Positions 36,814-45,943 are shown, counted from the stretch's first letter. The stretch: DNA of 59,071 nucleotides from Clostridia bacterium (GCA_017456055.1 JAFTKC010000023.1:1-59071); one strand, 5' to 3'. The notes: generated from the letters alone by a model not told the origin. Numbers and translations are program-made.

Positions 36814-36842
36814 ATTTTAGCACAATATTTTTATAATTGCAA
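36814..36842 (-). promoter_or_regulatory. Promoter of tRNA-Glu
   Basis: Minus strand: TTGCAA (36842-36837), 17-bp spacer, TAAAAT (36819-36814), about 20 bases before the mature 5' end. Confidence 0.65.
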
Positions 36843-36861
36843 CTTTTTTTAAGCGATTTAA

Positions 36862-37064
36862 AAAAACGACCTGCATTGGCCGACGGAAAAGAAAATAATA
36901 ACCCGTTTTCTAACAGGCGAATACCTCTCCCAAAGAGTCTGCATCTCTAACAAAAAGTGTTCAGGAATACGCTGAACTAAGAGCCCCGCTTCTAATTGAG
37001 AATATGGTTTTCTTTAATATAAATTGTGGATTTTTTTTGCAATTCCTATCGCACCATGAAGGCT
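36862..37064 (-). ncRNA. ssrS: Probable 6S RNA
   Basis: A noncoding transcript of about 200 nt is delimited by a promoter (37099-37071) and a seven-T run at its 3' end. The ends pair as an interrupted helix: CCT, CAT, GG, CGA and GGA at the 5' end pair with TCC, TCG, CC, ATG and AGG at the 3' end. Inside is a large open region, an apical hairpin GTTCAG-N7-CTGAAC, and a small hairpin CTCT-TTGGG-AGAG on the 3' side. Length, rod shape with open middle, and the closing stem followed by T residues match 6S RNA, the sigma-A RNA polymerase mimic. The family call rests on shape and a partial likeness of the GCGGGGCTC region, not on a database match. Confidence 0.55.
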
Positions 37065-37070
37065 AAGATT

Positions 37071-37099
37071 ATTGTAGCAAAAAAAAGTGATTAAGGCAA
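37071..37099 (-). promoter_or_regulatory. Promoter of the probable 6S RNA
   Basis: Minus strand: TTGCCT (37099-37094), 17-bp spacer, TACAAT (37076-37071). The predicted start at 37064 coincides with the base of the closing helix. Confidence 0.65.
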
Positions 37100-37106
37100 G
37101 GAATAA

Positions 37107-37135
37107 TTGACAAATTTAAGTAAATATTGTAATAT
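37107..37135 (+). promoter_or_regulatory. Promoter of comEC
   Basis: TTGACA at 37107-37112, 17-bp spacer, TAATAT at 37130-37135; 21 bases before the comEC start. Confidence 0.65.
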
Positions 37136-37156
37136 TTTTCTTGGAAATATTTACCT

Positions 37157-39301
37157 ATGAAAAAACTACTAAATTTAAGAACTGCGCTATTTGTGGCATT
37201 GTCTATGATTTCTGGGATAACGTTCACTTATTTTGTATATAGTGAAATGGTTTTCTATTCCCTTTTAACGCTAGTAGTTTTTCTAGGGTTAGTTGCATTA
37301 TATATTACGTTATGTGTAAAGGATGGTAAAAGGCTAAAGGGCTTAATTTTATCATCTCTTTTTTTAATTGTCGCAATACTTGGTGGAAGTTATGTCACTT
37401 TTAAGTTTGAAAATTACCTAAACGCAGATTTAGGTAATCATTATTCTTCGGTGACAGGGAGAGTGGTTAGCGTCGTAGAGCAAGGCGATTACACGGTAGC
37501 CGTTTTATCCAACGTAGAAATAGGCTATCCCGAAGATATAGAGAGCAAGTATAAGGTTAGAGTTATTATCGACGGAAACGTTCAATTAGAGATAGGGGAT
37601 ATAATAAATTACGAGCAAAACCTTATTGATTTAGGAATAGTAAGCAACGGAAAAATATCCGTCTACGATTTAGGAAACGGCATAAAATATTTATCATATT
37701 TATCTCAAGATGAATATCAAATAATAGATAATCAAAAGACTATTTTTGAAAGGGTAAACGTTTTTATAAAAGACACGGCGGAAAGTGGGCTAGACCAAAA
37801 AGAATTTTCGGTAGTATACGCTCTTTTAACCGGCAACGCAGACTATATGGAAGATAGACTTATTACTAATTTTAGAGCGTCGGGCGTGGCTCATATATTT
37901 GCCGTTTCAGGACTTCATATTGGCTTTTTGTCGATGGCTTTAAGTTTTATTTTAGATAAACTAAAAACTAATAAAATCGTTAAGGCAATTCTAATAATAT
38001 TATCTCTTATATTTTACTCTGGAGTGTGTGGGTTTTCAGCGTCTTCATTAAGGGCTACTGTTATGTGCTCTGTCTCTCTTATCGCTGGAATTTTTGGCGA
38101 AAAGTACGACGGAGTAAGCGCAATGGGTGTGGCGTTATTTTTGGTTTTGCTATTAAATCCGTTTCAGTTGTTTTTTGCAGGCTTCCAGCTCTCGTTTGGC
38201 GTAGTGTTTGCTATCTTGATTATGGCAAACTCAATAGCAAAACTCTTTAAGAAGATTAAAAAACTACCCGAAAAGTGGGCGTTTTCTCTTGGAAGTGTTA
38301 TTTCTGCGCAACTAGCGAGTATGCCAATAATGATAATTCATTTCGGCACTCTTTCTTTGTGTTCGGTAATGGTAAATCTTTTATTTATACCGGCAGTTTC
38401 GTTTATATTTATATTTTCGTTAGCGTCGGTTATCTTGGCAGGAATAGTTGGCGTGTCCCACTTGCTTTTGCCACTAAATTACCTAATGAAAGGTGTGATT
38501 TTTATAATTGACGGAATAGATTTTACCGTCTTTTTAGTGAGTGGGTTAACGATAGGTGCTAGCGTAATATTTTATTATCTAGGACTACTCGTGTTATCGG
38601 GGTTTGTCAACGTAAAGGGTAAACTAAAAAAGATTACGGCGCTATCGATGTTTTCCATATTCGTTTTAACGGGTAGTATAGGTAGTTTAGTTGAGCATAA
38701 TTCTTTTAAGATTTACGCAACTTCGTCGTATTCTCTTTGCGCTTCAATGATAGACTATAAAGGTAATAGCACGTTAATAGTAAACTATTCGAGAGGAAGT
38801 GTAAATACTTCGTCCTTAAAATCAATCGCCGATTCGAAAAATATAACGAAGATAGACCACCTAATAGTTTTAGATAATCAAGCGGACATACCACAATTAC
38901 TAACTAAAATATTTAGTTTTTGCAAGGTTAATAACGTATATTACTATGGGAACAAAGATAAGAGTTTAGAGCAAGTAATAGAAAAGTCTTTTAAGGAAAC
39001 AAGCGTAAATAATTTTAACGAAAAAATCGAGGTAAAACTTCCCTTTGCCTACGAAATTTTACTAGACGGAAAGGCGTTTGAAATAGAGCATAAAAATAAA
39101 AAAGCGTTGTTCGTTAGTCAATTAAGAAACCTAAGCAATTCTATATACCAACTAAAAAGAGAAGTGGAGATAGTATTTGCCGTTGACCTAGTGGAAAACG
39201 TATTTTCTATGGTTGAGAGCGAAAGGGAATACTCATATTTCACTCAAGCGGAGTTTGAAAGCGTAAAAAATAGGGGTAATATAGTTTATTATTTAAAATG
39301 A
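37157..39301 (+). CDS. comEC: ComEC/Rec2-family DNA uptake channel
   Basis: 714-residue polytopic membrane protein. Three N-terminal helices are followed by an OB-like extracellular region (about 90-180), the competence domain with the signature FAVSGLHIGFLS near residue 250, then a string of helices to about 505. The C-terminal 200 residues occupy the place of the metallo-beta-lactamase-like domain, but the metal-binding HxHxDH motif is absent. ComEC carries single-stranded DNA across the membrane in transformation; with comF also present the strain may retain parts of this system. comEA is not in the window. Confidence 0.88.
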   Translation: MKKLLNLRTALFVALSMISGITFTYFVYSEMVFYSLLTLVVFLGLVALYITLCVKDGKRLKGLILSSLFLIVAILGGSYVTFKFENYLNADLGNHYSSVTGRVVSVVEQGDYTVAVLSNVEIGYPEDIESKYKVRVIIDGNVQLEIGDIINYEQNLIDLGIVSNGKISVYDLGNGIKYLSYLSQDEYQIIDNQKTIFERVNVFIKDTAESGLDQKEFSVVYALLTGNADYMEDRLITNFRASGVAHIFAVSGLHIGFLSMALSFILDKLKTNKIVKAILIILSLIFYSGVCGFSASSLRATVMCSVSLIAGIFGEKYDGVSAMGVALFLVLLLNPFQLFFAGFQLSFGVVFAILIMANSIAKLFKKIKKLPEKWAFSLGSVISAQLASMPIMIIHFGTLSLCSVMVNLLFIPAVSFIFIFSLASVILAGIVGVSHLLLPLNYLMKGVIFIIDGIDFTVFLVSGLTIGASVIFYYLGLLVLSGFVNVKGKLKKITALSMFSIFVLTGSIGSLVEHNSFKIYATSSYSLCASMIDYKGNSTLIVNYSRGSVNTSSLKSIADSKNITKIDHLIVLDNQADIPQLLTKIFSFCKVNNVYYYGNKDKSLEQVIEKSFKETSVNNFNEKIEVKLPFAYEILLDGKAFEIEHKNKKALFVSQLRNLSNSIYQLKREVEIVFAVDLVENVFSMVESEREYSYFTQAEFESVKNRGNIVYYLK

Positions 39302-39372
39302 AATTTATAAAAGAATAAATTTTCGTTGCAAAAAAGTTGGGTTAGTGATAAACTATAATGGAGGAAATTTGA

Positions 39373-40353
39373 GTGAATTTTAGTGAGTTTAAAAAAAATC
39401 TGCAAGATAATAATATTTTTACCGTTTATCTTATAGAGGGAGAGGACGGGTATTTTAGAGAGAAATCATTAGAAATACTTAAGAGCGCGCTAATTAGCGA
39501 GCCTTCAATAAACTTGGTTAATTTTAGTGGGGAGCAACTCAAAGATATAAACGAAGAGGGAGAGTTTTTTGCATCGCTTTCTTCCTTTCCGTTCATGAGT
39601 CAAAAGCGAATGACTGTGGTGACGGAGTTTTATCCAAAGCAAGAAGTGATAAAAAAAATAGAAAAACTCTATCAAGAGGGTAGTTTAGAAAGTAGCGTTT
39701 TGGCAATCGTAAACGAGAAAGAAAACGAACCCTTAAAAAAACTATCTAACGTCTGTGTAGTCAGTTGCAAAAAAGCCGATAATTCCACCGTTTCAAGATG
39801 GGTGAAAGGAACTTGCGAAAGGGCAGGGGTTAAAATAGAACTACAAACGGCGTCGCTTCTAGCAGAGTATTGCCTATTAGATATGGTTAGAGTTTCTACT
39901 GAAACGGAAAAACTAATATCTTATGCCATAAAAAAGGGTGAAATCACCAAAGAAGATTTAGATTTGATGGTCTATCGTGATACCGAGTATAAGATTTACG
40001 AGATGACCGATTTTATAGCAAAAAAGAACGTGGGCAAAGCCATTGAGATAATATTTGAATTAATAAACAAGGGCGAGCCACCACAAAAACTTCTAACTAG
40101 TATTTACTACTATTTTAGAAGGCTATTGCACGTAGCAATTAGTTCTATGGACGACGTAGAACTATCGAAAGCCTTTGGGATAAAAGAGTTTGCCGTAAAA
40201 AAGGCAAGGCAGCAATCTTCATACTTTAAGAAGATTTCTCTAAAGAGAGCAGTTGACGTGCTAGAAGATGCAGACTATAAATTTAAGAGTGGAAAAATAG
40301 ACGTAGACCAAGCGTTCTACGCATCGTTATTTAGAATTTTACTTGCAGAATAA
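39373..40353 (+). CDS. holA: DNA polymerase III delta subunit
   Basis: 326-residue clamp-loader subunit, identified by the N-terminal VYLIEGEDGYFREKSLEIL (delta proteins open the beta clamp) and the C-terminal helical region with EPPQKLLTSIYYYFRRLL. A GTG start at 39373 is supported by GGAGG 13-9 bases upstream. In many Bacillota holA directly follows comEC, as here, which adds support. Confidence 0.9.
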   Translation: MNFSEFKKNLQDNNIFTVYLIEGEDGYFREKSLEILKSALISEPSINLVNFSGEQLKDINEEGEFFASLSSFPFMSQKRMTVVTEFYPKQEVIKKIEKLYQEGSLESSVLAIVNEKENEPLKKLSNVCVVSCKKADNSTVSRWVKGTCERAGVKIELQTASLLAEYCLLDMVRVSTETEKLISYAIKKGEITKEDLDLMVYRDTEYKIYEMTDFIAKKNVGKAIEIIFELINKGEPPQKLLTSIYYYFRRLLHVAISSMDDVELSKAFGIKEFAVKKARQQSSYFKKISLKRAVDVLEDADYKFKSGKIDVDQAFYASLFRILLAE

Positions 40354-40364
40354 AAGGAGAGAAT

Positions 40365-41195
40365 ATGAATATAGGAGAAAGACTAAGCGAATTTTTTAGT
40401 AAAATGAGCGGAAACTCTGAAATGCTTATAGCGTTAGTCGTAGCCGTTCTAGTTTTTTCGGTTTTGTATTTTTATCTAATCAAATTTTACGTAAACCACG
40501 GCGCAAACATTTTAGTTTCCTTGTTCGTTGCCGTAATGATAATAGCGGCGGGTGTAATTTCAATGGCTCAAACAATGAATAGCGCAATGTTTTTAATCGT
40601 TCCTGCGATTTTTATCGTATTGACGGTAGTATTATACTCGGTGGAAATTAAGAGATTAATTTTAGCAAAAAAATCTATTAAGTTATACGATATGAAACAC
40701 TCTAGTAGGGCGATAGACGGCGAAAAGGTGGAAAAATGTATTAACGAAATAATCAAGGCGCTACAAAACATGTCTAAGAACGACGTGGGCGCAATTATCG
40801 TTTTGTCGTCGGGCAACGTTCCGGGACAAATAATAGATAGTGGGGTTAGAATAGAGAGCGATATTTCAAGTGAACTTATCGAAAGCGTGTTCTTTCCAAA
40901 AACCCCTCTTCACGATGGTGCAATGATAATAAATAGCACTAAAATCGTAGCGGCAGGATGCTTTTTGCCACTTTCCCAAAACGTAGACGGAATACCTAAG
41001 GATTTAGGAACTCGTCACCGTGCGGGAATAGGCGTGACTGAAACTATCGACGTTATGAGTTTAATCGTGTCTGAAGAAACGGGTATTATATCGGTAGCAA
41101 AAGCAGGTAAGATAAGTAGATACGCCGATTATGAAAAGTTAAAGCAAACCTTAAGCCAATACTATTGGCAAGAACTCGATAATATGAGTATCTAG
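40365..41195 (+). CDS. cdaA: Diadenylate cyclase CdaA
   Basis: 276-residue membrane-bound enzyme that makes c-di-AMP from two ATP. Three hydrophobic segments lie in the first 100 residues, followed by the DAC domain with LHDGAMII near residue 184 and GTRHRAGIG near 215. AAAGGAGAG precedes the ATG. The normal partner gene cdaR (YbbR) is absent; instead a 41-residue membrane protein follows 9 bp later. glmM, the usual third gene, is not in the window. Confidence 0.94.
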   Translation: MNIGERLSEFFSKMSGNSEMLIALVVAVLVFSVLYFYLIKFYVNHGANILVSLFVAVMIIAAGVISMAQTMNSAMFLIVPAIFIVLTVVLYSVEIKRLILAKKSIKLYDMKHSSRAIDGEKVEKCINEIIKALQNMSKNDVGAIIVLSSGNVPGQIIDSGVRIESDISSELIESVFFPKTPLHDGAMIINSTKIVAAGCFLPLSQNVDGIPKDLGTRHRAGIGVTETIDVMSLIVSEETGIISVAKAGKISRYADYEKLKQTLSQYYWQELDNMSI

Positions 41196-41204
41196 GAGGA
41201 AAGT

Positions 41205-41330
41205 ATGGATAAAGGTAAAATTAAAACCGATTCAAACGAAAATAGAACTAAGGAAGTGTGGAAAACTATAGGCGTTATCGCTTTATCGGTTTTTCTTGCC
41301 GTGTTAACGGTTGTGGTAATTAATATTTAA
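41205..41330 (+). CDS. Small single-pass membrane protein after cdaA (41 aa)
   Basis: ATG at 41205 has a strong TAGGAGGAAAGT site. The 41 residues comprise a charged N-terminal half (residues 1-17) and one hydrophobic helix (about 19-41, WKTIGVIALSVFLAVL...). It sits where the CdaR regulator normally lies; CdaR also begins with one membrane helix, but its YbbR repeats are missing here. It may be a remnant or a stand-alone micro-regulator of CdaA. The role is unknown. Confidence 0.7.
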   Translation: MDKGKIKTDSNENRTKEVWKTIGVIALSVFLAVLTVVVINI

Positions 41331-41346
41331 GGAAAAATTTGATTGT

Positions 41347-42570
41347 ATGAATACTGGAATAAGAGCAAAAAACATCATACTGCCTAAAGTTGAAGATTTA
41401 CAAAAATTTTCTGTAATTGCTTGTGATCAATTTACTAGTGAAAGCGAGTATTGGGAAGAATTAGAAAAATTCGTGGGGGATAGTCCATCTGCGTTAAAAT
41501 TGGTGTATCCTGAAATTTACTTAGAAAAGGACACCGAAAATACTATAAAAAATATAAACGCAAATATGAAAAAATACGCTGAAGACGGCGTGTTTTACCA
41601 ACTTGAAGAAGGTCTAATTTTAACCGTTAGATCCACGCCATTTGTAAAAAGAAGAATAGGAATCGTGGCGGCAGTTGACCTAGAGGAATATGATTTTAAG
41701 GTAGGTAAAAAACCACTAGTTAGAGCCACTGAGGGCACTATTGAAGAGAGAATTCCACCTAGAGTTAGAATAAGAAAAGACGCTATTATGGAATTCCCAC
41801 ACATAATGGTTTTATTCGACGATAAGGAAAAAACTATTGCCGAAGAACTTTATGAAAAGAGAGATTTTCTAAAAAAGGTTTACGATTTCACACTCAATAT
41901 GGGTGGTGGTAAAATAGAGGGGTATTTTATTAAAGATTACAAGCCCGTTTTAGAAAAATTCGATAGACTTTTAGATAGTAAAGTTTTAATTGAAAAATAT
42001 GGTACTGACGATAAATTTCAGTTCGCAGTAGGTGACGGAAACCACTCTCTAGCCACGGCAAAAACCCATTGGGAAAACGTTAAGAAGGGTTTGACCGAAG
42101 AAGAAATAAAAACTCACCCTGCAAGATATTGCCTAGCAGAATTCGTAAATATTTACGACGAGGGTATATATTTTGAGCCAATTTTTAGATTTGTTGACGG
42201 CGTTGATAAGAAAGATTTTATAGAGAAATTAGATAAAGTTAAAGGCAACTTTGAGATTTTTGACGGTGAGAACACTATTAAAAAGCAAGCCGACCTATCA
42301 CTCCCACAAACCATAAGAAATCTCGACGCGTTTATTAAGGAATACCTAGATGAAAATGGTGGTAAAATCGACTACGTTCACGGGGAAGAAAACCTTAAAA
42401 AACTAGTAAAAGATAGCGAAAAGGCGGTTGGAATATTCTTGCCGAAGATGGATAAGGGCGAATTATTTAGATACGTTTCTCAAAGTGGAGCGTTGCCAAG
42501 AAAGACTTTCTCGATGGGTGAAGGCGTAGAAAAGAGATATTATTTAGAAGGAAGTTATATAGTAAAATGA
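41347..42570 (+). CDS. DUF1015-family protein
   Basis: 407-residue cytoplasmic protein of the DUF1015 family, identified by its N-terminal VIACDQFTSESEYW, the RATEGTIEERIPPRV segment near 127 and the central GDGNHSLATAKTHWE near 231. DUF1015 genes are often beside serine or aspartate-family amino acid genes; here it overlaps aspartate kinase by 4 bp. The GDGNHS motif recalls the DGHHR motif of ParB/SerK-type kinases, so a phosphotransfer role is possible, but no activity is established. Confidence 0.85.
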   Translation: MNTGIRAKNIILPKVEDLQKFSVIACDQFTSESEYWEELEKFVGDSPSALKLVYPEIYLEKDTENTIKNINANMKKYAEDGVFYQLEEGLILTVRSTPFVKRRIGIVAAVDLEEYDFKVGKKPLVRATEGTIEERIPPRVRIRKDAIMEFPHIMVLFDDKEKTIAEELYEKRDFLKKVYDFTLNMGGGKIEGYFIKDYKPVLEKFDRLLDSKVLIEKYGTDDKFQFAVGDGNHSLATAKTHWENVKKGLTEEEIKTHPARYCLAEFVNIYDEGIYFEPIFRFVDGVDKKDFIEKLDKVKGNFEIFDGENTIKKQADLSLPQTIRNLDAFIKEYLDENGGKIDYVHGEENLKKLVKDSEKAVGIFLPKMDKGELFRYVSQSGALPRKTFSMGEGVEKRYYLEGSYIVK

Positions 42571-43886
42571 TTAAAGTTTGTAAGTTTGGCGGAACCAGTA
42601 TGGCAGACGCAAACGCAATCAGGAAAGTGAGAGATATAATAAATAGTGATTGCGATAGGAAGTACGTGGTGGTATCAGCACCTGGAAAAAGGAATAAAGA
42701 AGATATTAAAATAACCGATACGCTATATTCTTGCTACTCGGAAATTATGGAAAAAGGCAACTGCAACAAGTATTTTTCTCTAATTAGAGAAAGATTTATG
42801 GGAATTGTAAGCGATTTGGGGCTCGACCTTGATATAAATACTATTCTTGACAATACGGAAAAAGAGATGATAGAGAATAGAAGCGCTGATTTTTGTGCGT
42901 CAAGGGGCGAATATTTATCGGCTTTAATCTTTGCTCGCTTTATTGGCTTTGAATTTGTAGACGCAATCGATATGATTAGATTCGATAGCGAGGGAAGACT
43001 TAATATAGATTATACCGACGACAAAGTTAAAAACGTATTAAAGGGCAAAGAAAACGTAGTAATTCCAGGATTCTACGGCAAGAGTTATGAAGGAAAGGTA
43101 AAAACCTTCTCTCGTGGTGGTAGTGATATCACGGGCTCAATAATTGCAAGGGGAGTAAAGGCTGACCTATACGAAAACTTTACCGACGTTTCGGGCTTTT
43201 TAGTATGCGATCCTAGAATTGTTCCAATGGCAAAAACCATTAGACAAATTACATATAAGGAATTAAGAGAACTTTCATATATGGGAGCGAGCGTACTTCA
43301 CTCGGAAGCAATTTTCCCAGTAATGAAAAAGAAAATTCCAATCAACATAAAAAACACCTTTAGTCCTCAAGACGAAGGAACTATGATTGTGCCAAACGAT
43401 AAGTATAACTATCGTGAGGGCGATCCAATCATAACGGGTATTGCAGGCAAAAAGGACTTCACGGTAATCATTATCGAAAAGTCTATGATGAACTCGGAAG
43501 TCGGCTTTATTAGAAGAGTTTTATCAGTTATCGAACATCACGGACTTTGCGTAGAGCACTTGCCGTCAGGAATAGATACCTTATCGGTAGTAGTTTCTTC
43601 GGAACAATTAAGAAACGGTATATTATCTGACGTTATCAATGAGATAAGAGAAAACGTAAGCCCCGATTATATTCAAGTAATAGAGAACATTTCTCTAATT
43701 GCAACGGTTGGACACGGAATGACGAGAAGACCTGGTACTGCTGGTAAACTATTCACTTCACTTGCAGAAGCGGGAATTAACGTTGCTATGATAGACCAAG
43801 GCTCAAGCGAACTTAACATAATAATCGGCGTAGCGAATAGCGACTACGAAAAGACTATTAAAACAATTTATAAAGCGTTTATTTAA
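42567..43886 (+). CDS. lysC: Aspartate kinase
   Basis: 439-residue first enzyme of the aspartate pathway (lysine, methionine, threonine). The kinase domain begins KFGGTSMADANAIRKV (residues 6-21), with SRGGSDITGSII near 186 and later KIPINIKNTF. Two ACT-type regulatory segments fill the C-terminal third (MMNSEVGFIRRVLSVIEHHG and the final GKLFTSLAEAGINVAMID). It starts with an ATGA overlap of the DUF1015 gene. Confidence 0.93.
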   Translation: MIKVCKFGGTSMADANAIRKVRDIINSDCDRKYVVVSAPGKRNKEDIKITDTLYSCYSEIMEKGNCNKYFSLIRERFMGIVSDLGLDLDINTILDNTEKEMIENRSADFCASRGEYLSALIFARFIGFEFVDAIDMIRFDSEGRLNIDYTDDKVKNVLKGKENVVIPGFYGKSYEGKVKTFSRGGSDITGSIIARGVKADLYENFTDVSGFLVCDPRIVPMAKTIRQITYKELRELSYMGASVLHSEAIFPVMKKKIPINIKNTFSPQDEGTMIVPNDKYNYREGDPIITGIAGKKDFTVIIIEKSMMNSEVGFIRRVLSVIEHHGLCVEHLPSGIDTLSVVVSSEQLRNGILSDVINEIRENVSPDYIQVIENISLIATVGHGMTRRPGTAGKLFTSLAEAGINVAMIDQGSSELNIIIGVANSDYEKTIKTIYKAFI

Positions 43887-43923
43887 GAAAAAAATTTTTA
43901 TAAGGGAATTGGAGGAAATATAA

Positions 43924-45105
43924 ATGGATTACGCAAAAGAATCGTTAAGATTACACGGCGAATGGAAAGGCAAGATTGGAGTAGTATCTAAAGTTAAGGT
44001 AGAAACCAAAGAAGATTTATCTTTGGCGTATACACCAGGCGTAGCAGAGCCATGCTTAGCAATTAACAAAGACTACAGCAAATCTTTTGAATTAACTGGA
44101 AGAGGCAACTTAGTTGCAGTAGTGACTGACGGAACGGCAGTTTTAGGCTTGGGAGATATTGGTCCTGAAGCAGGAATGCCAGTTATGGAAGGAAAGTGCG
44201 TGTTATTTAAGACTTTTGGTGACGTAGATGCAATTCCACTCTGCGTTAGAAGTAAGAGTGTAGATGAAATAGTAAACACGGTAAAATTATTGGCAGGTTC
44301 TTTTGGTGGAGTTAACCTAGAAGATATTTCAGCGCCAAGATGTTTTGAAATTGAAAGAAGATTAAAGGAAGATCCAGAAGTAGATATTCCTATTTTCCAC
44401 GACGATCAACACGGAACGGCAATCGTATGCGTAGCAGCATGTATCAACGCGTTAAAATTAGTTGGTAAGAAGTGGGAAGACATTTCAATCGTATTTAGTG
44501 GAGCAGGTGCTGCAGGTGTAGCAATTGCAAAATTGATGATTTCAATGGGCGCAAAAGACGTTGTAATGTGCGATAGAAAGGGCATCATTTACAAGGGCAG
44601 AACGGAAGGCATGAACGCAAGTAAAGAAGAGATTGCAGAGTTCACTAATAAACTCGGCAAAAAGGGAACTATGGCAGAGGCTTTAGTTGGTGCAGACGTG
44701 TTTGTTGGCGTAAGTTCACCAGGAGTATTAACCGAAGAAATGGTTAGAACTATGAACAAGGGCGCAATCGTTATGCCAATGGCAAACCCAACCCCAGAAA
44801 TTATGCCAGACTTAGCAAAGAAAGCAGGCGCAGCAGTAGTTGGAACGGGTAGAAGCGACTTCCCTAACCAAATCAACAACGTATTGGCTTTCCCAGGAAT
44901 TTTCCGTGGTGCGTTAGATTGTAGAGCAACTGATATCAACGAAGAAATGAAGATTGCAGCAGCAAAAGCAATTGCAGGAATAGTTTCGGATGAAGAGTTA
45001 AATGCCGATTACATTATTCCAGCACCATTTGATCCAAGAGTTGCTAAGGCTGTTGCTAAAGCAGTTAAAGAAGCAGCAATCAAGAGTGGCTTAAACAGAA
45101 TCTAA
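43924..45105 (+). CDS. NAD(P)-dependent malic enzyme (oxaloacetate-decarboxylating)
   Basis: 393-residue short-form malic enzyme that converts malate to pyruvate and CO2. Family segments are LAYTPGVAEPCLAI (catalytic Tyr), GLGDIGPEAGMPVMEGK, the metal-binding FHDDQHGTAIV near 159-169, the dinucleotide-binding FSGAGAAGVAIAKLM near 190, and ANPTPEIMP. GGAGGAAATATAA precedes the ATG. It lies 37 bp behind lysC and is followed by a terminator. Confidence 0.93.
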   Translation: MDYAKESLRLHGEWKGKIGVVSKVKVETKEDLSLAYTPGVAEPCLAINKDYSKSFELTGRGNLVAVVTDGTAVLGLGDIGPEAGMPVMEGKCVLFKTFGDVDAIPLCVRSKSVDEIVNTVKLLAGSFGGVNLEDISAPRCFEIERRLKEDPEVDIPIFHDDQHGTAIVCVAACINALKLVGKKWEDISIVFSGAGAAGVAIAKLMISMGAKDVVMCDRKGIIYKGRTEGMNASKEEIAEFTNKLGKKGTMAEALVGADVFVGVSSPGVLTEEMVRTMNKGAIVMPMANPTPEIMPDLAKKAGAAVVGTGRSDFPNQINNVLAFPGIFRGALDCRATDINEEMKIAAAKAIAGIVSDEELNADYIIPAPFDPRVAKAVAKAVKEAAIKSGLNRI

Positions 45106-45121
45106 TTAAAAATTATAAAAA

Positions 45122-45148
45122 AAAGAACTGATTTTTTATCAGTTCTTT
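45122..45148. terminator. Bidirectional terminator between malic enzyme and the pnuC-like gene
   Basis: An 11-bp stem (AAAGAACTGAT / ATCAGTTCTTT) with a short loop, A run on one side and T run on the other. It overlaps the last codons of the minus-strand gene. Confidence 0.9.
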
Positions 45149-45825
45149 TTTTGTCTTTTTTCCATTTTAAGCCAAGTATAAAAGCCGTATAAATCGTTAA
45201 CTAAAAACACGAGAAAACACACAACGACCGAAACGTAAGAAATATCAACCACACTAGCAAAAACCCAGAGAATTATTAGTACTACGTCGTTTAGAGCGTA
45301 AACTAGAGCGAAGAAAGGGCTTCTTCTAAAGGTTAGGTAAACGGCAATAAAACTAGTGGTGATGGAAATAGTGCTAAAAACAAGGTTCGCCGTGTTAAAG
45401 TATTTTAATACAAAGTAAAAAAGAAAAGTGACAACGAGCGAAAGTAATAGCATAAATACAACTTCTTTTAGTTTTAAGTGATTAACCTTAACTTCGGGCT
45501 TGTTTTTTTCGTAAGGGTTTCTAAGCCAAGAAATAAGCGCCACGATAGCCATTGGAACGGTCATTCCAAGATATGTAATCATCTCTCCGTAATAGCGAAA
45601 AGTCCAAGAAATAATTCCGTAAAGAGCGCCGAAAATTATCATTAAAAATTGACCAAAAGGATTCCCTTTAGCACAAAAAATAAGCGAAGTTGCGCCTATT
45701 AAAGATGCGACAAGCGTTAGGTAATTGTTTCTATCGAAAAGTAGGAAAGAAACAAGAATAAAGGCAATAGATAAAGCCCATAAAAAGATTTCTTTTTTAG
45801 AAAAGTATTTGCAATAATTTTTCAT
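45139..45825 (-). CDS. pnuC: PnuC-family vitamin/nicotinamide riboside transporter
   Basis: 228-residue membrane protein with about seven helices. The helix-six block ALNDVVLIILWVFA and helix-seven block FLVNDLYGFYTWLKM match PnuC facilitators, which import nicotinamide riboside; relatives PnuT and PnuX import thiamine and riboflavin. The ATG at 45825 has TTGGAGAA upstream. The 5' leader (45846-45917) is strongly structured and may be a riboswitch. No TPP or FMN riboswitch sequence is present, which favours the nicotinamide type, but the substrate is not certain. Confidence 0.84.
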   Translation of the reverse strand: MKNYCKYFSKKEIFLWALSIAFILVSFLLFDRNNYLTLVASLIGATSLIFCAKGNPFGQFLMIIFGALYGIISWTFRYYGEMITYLGMTVPMAIVALISWLRNPYEKNKPEVKVNHLKLKEVVFMLLLSLVVTFLFYFVLKYFNTANLVFSTISITTSFIAVYLTFRRSPFFALVYALNDVVLIILWVFASVVDISYVSVVVCFLVFLVNDLYGFYTWLKMEKRQKKN

Positions 45826-45845
45826 AAAGTTCTCCAAAAAAATAA

Positions 45846-45917
45846 GCACCTGTTTTAGCGTATCTTCAAAGACCTAACGACACGCAAACAAATGCCTAGC
45901 ATTTACTACCCGGTGGC
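45846..45917 (-). promoter_or_regulatory. Structured pnuC leader, candidate riboswitch
   Basis: On the minus strand three nested or adjacent helices are visible: outer CACC/GGTG (45915-45912 with 45850-45847), inner GCGT/ACGC (45885-45882 with 45861-45858), and a 6-bp hairpin AAATGC-TAG-GCATTT (45904-45890). The outer helix ends about 20 bases before the start codon and so could control access to the ribosome binding site. TPP, FMN, NAD-I and preQ1-I consensus sequences were looked for and are not recognisable. Confidence 0.5.
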
Positions 45918-45943
45918 AGTTTAATATTAAAACAAATTAAGTG

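Noticed and set aside
45840-45920. c-di-GMP (GEMM) riboswitch on the plus strand
   Set aside because: ACGCAAA followed by a CTA-containing hairpin recalls GEMM, but the GNRA receptor helix is absent and no plus-strand gene follows; the minus-strand pnuC leader is the better reading.
45840-45920. TPP riboswitch in the pnuC leader
   Set aside because: No CTGAGA or ACCTGA blocks are present.
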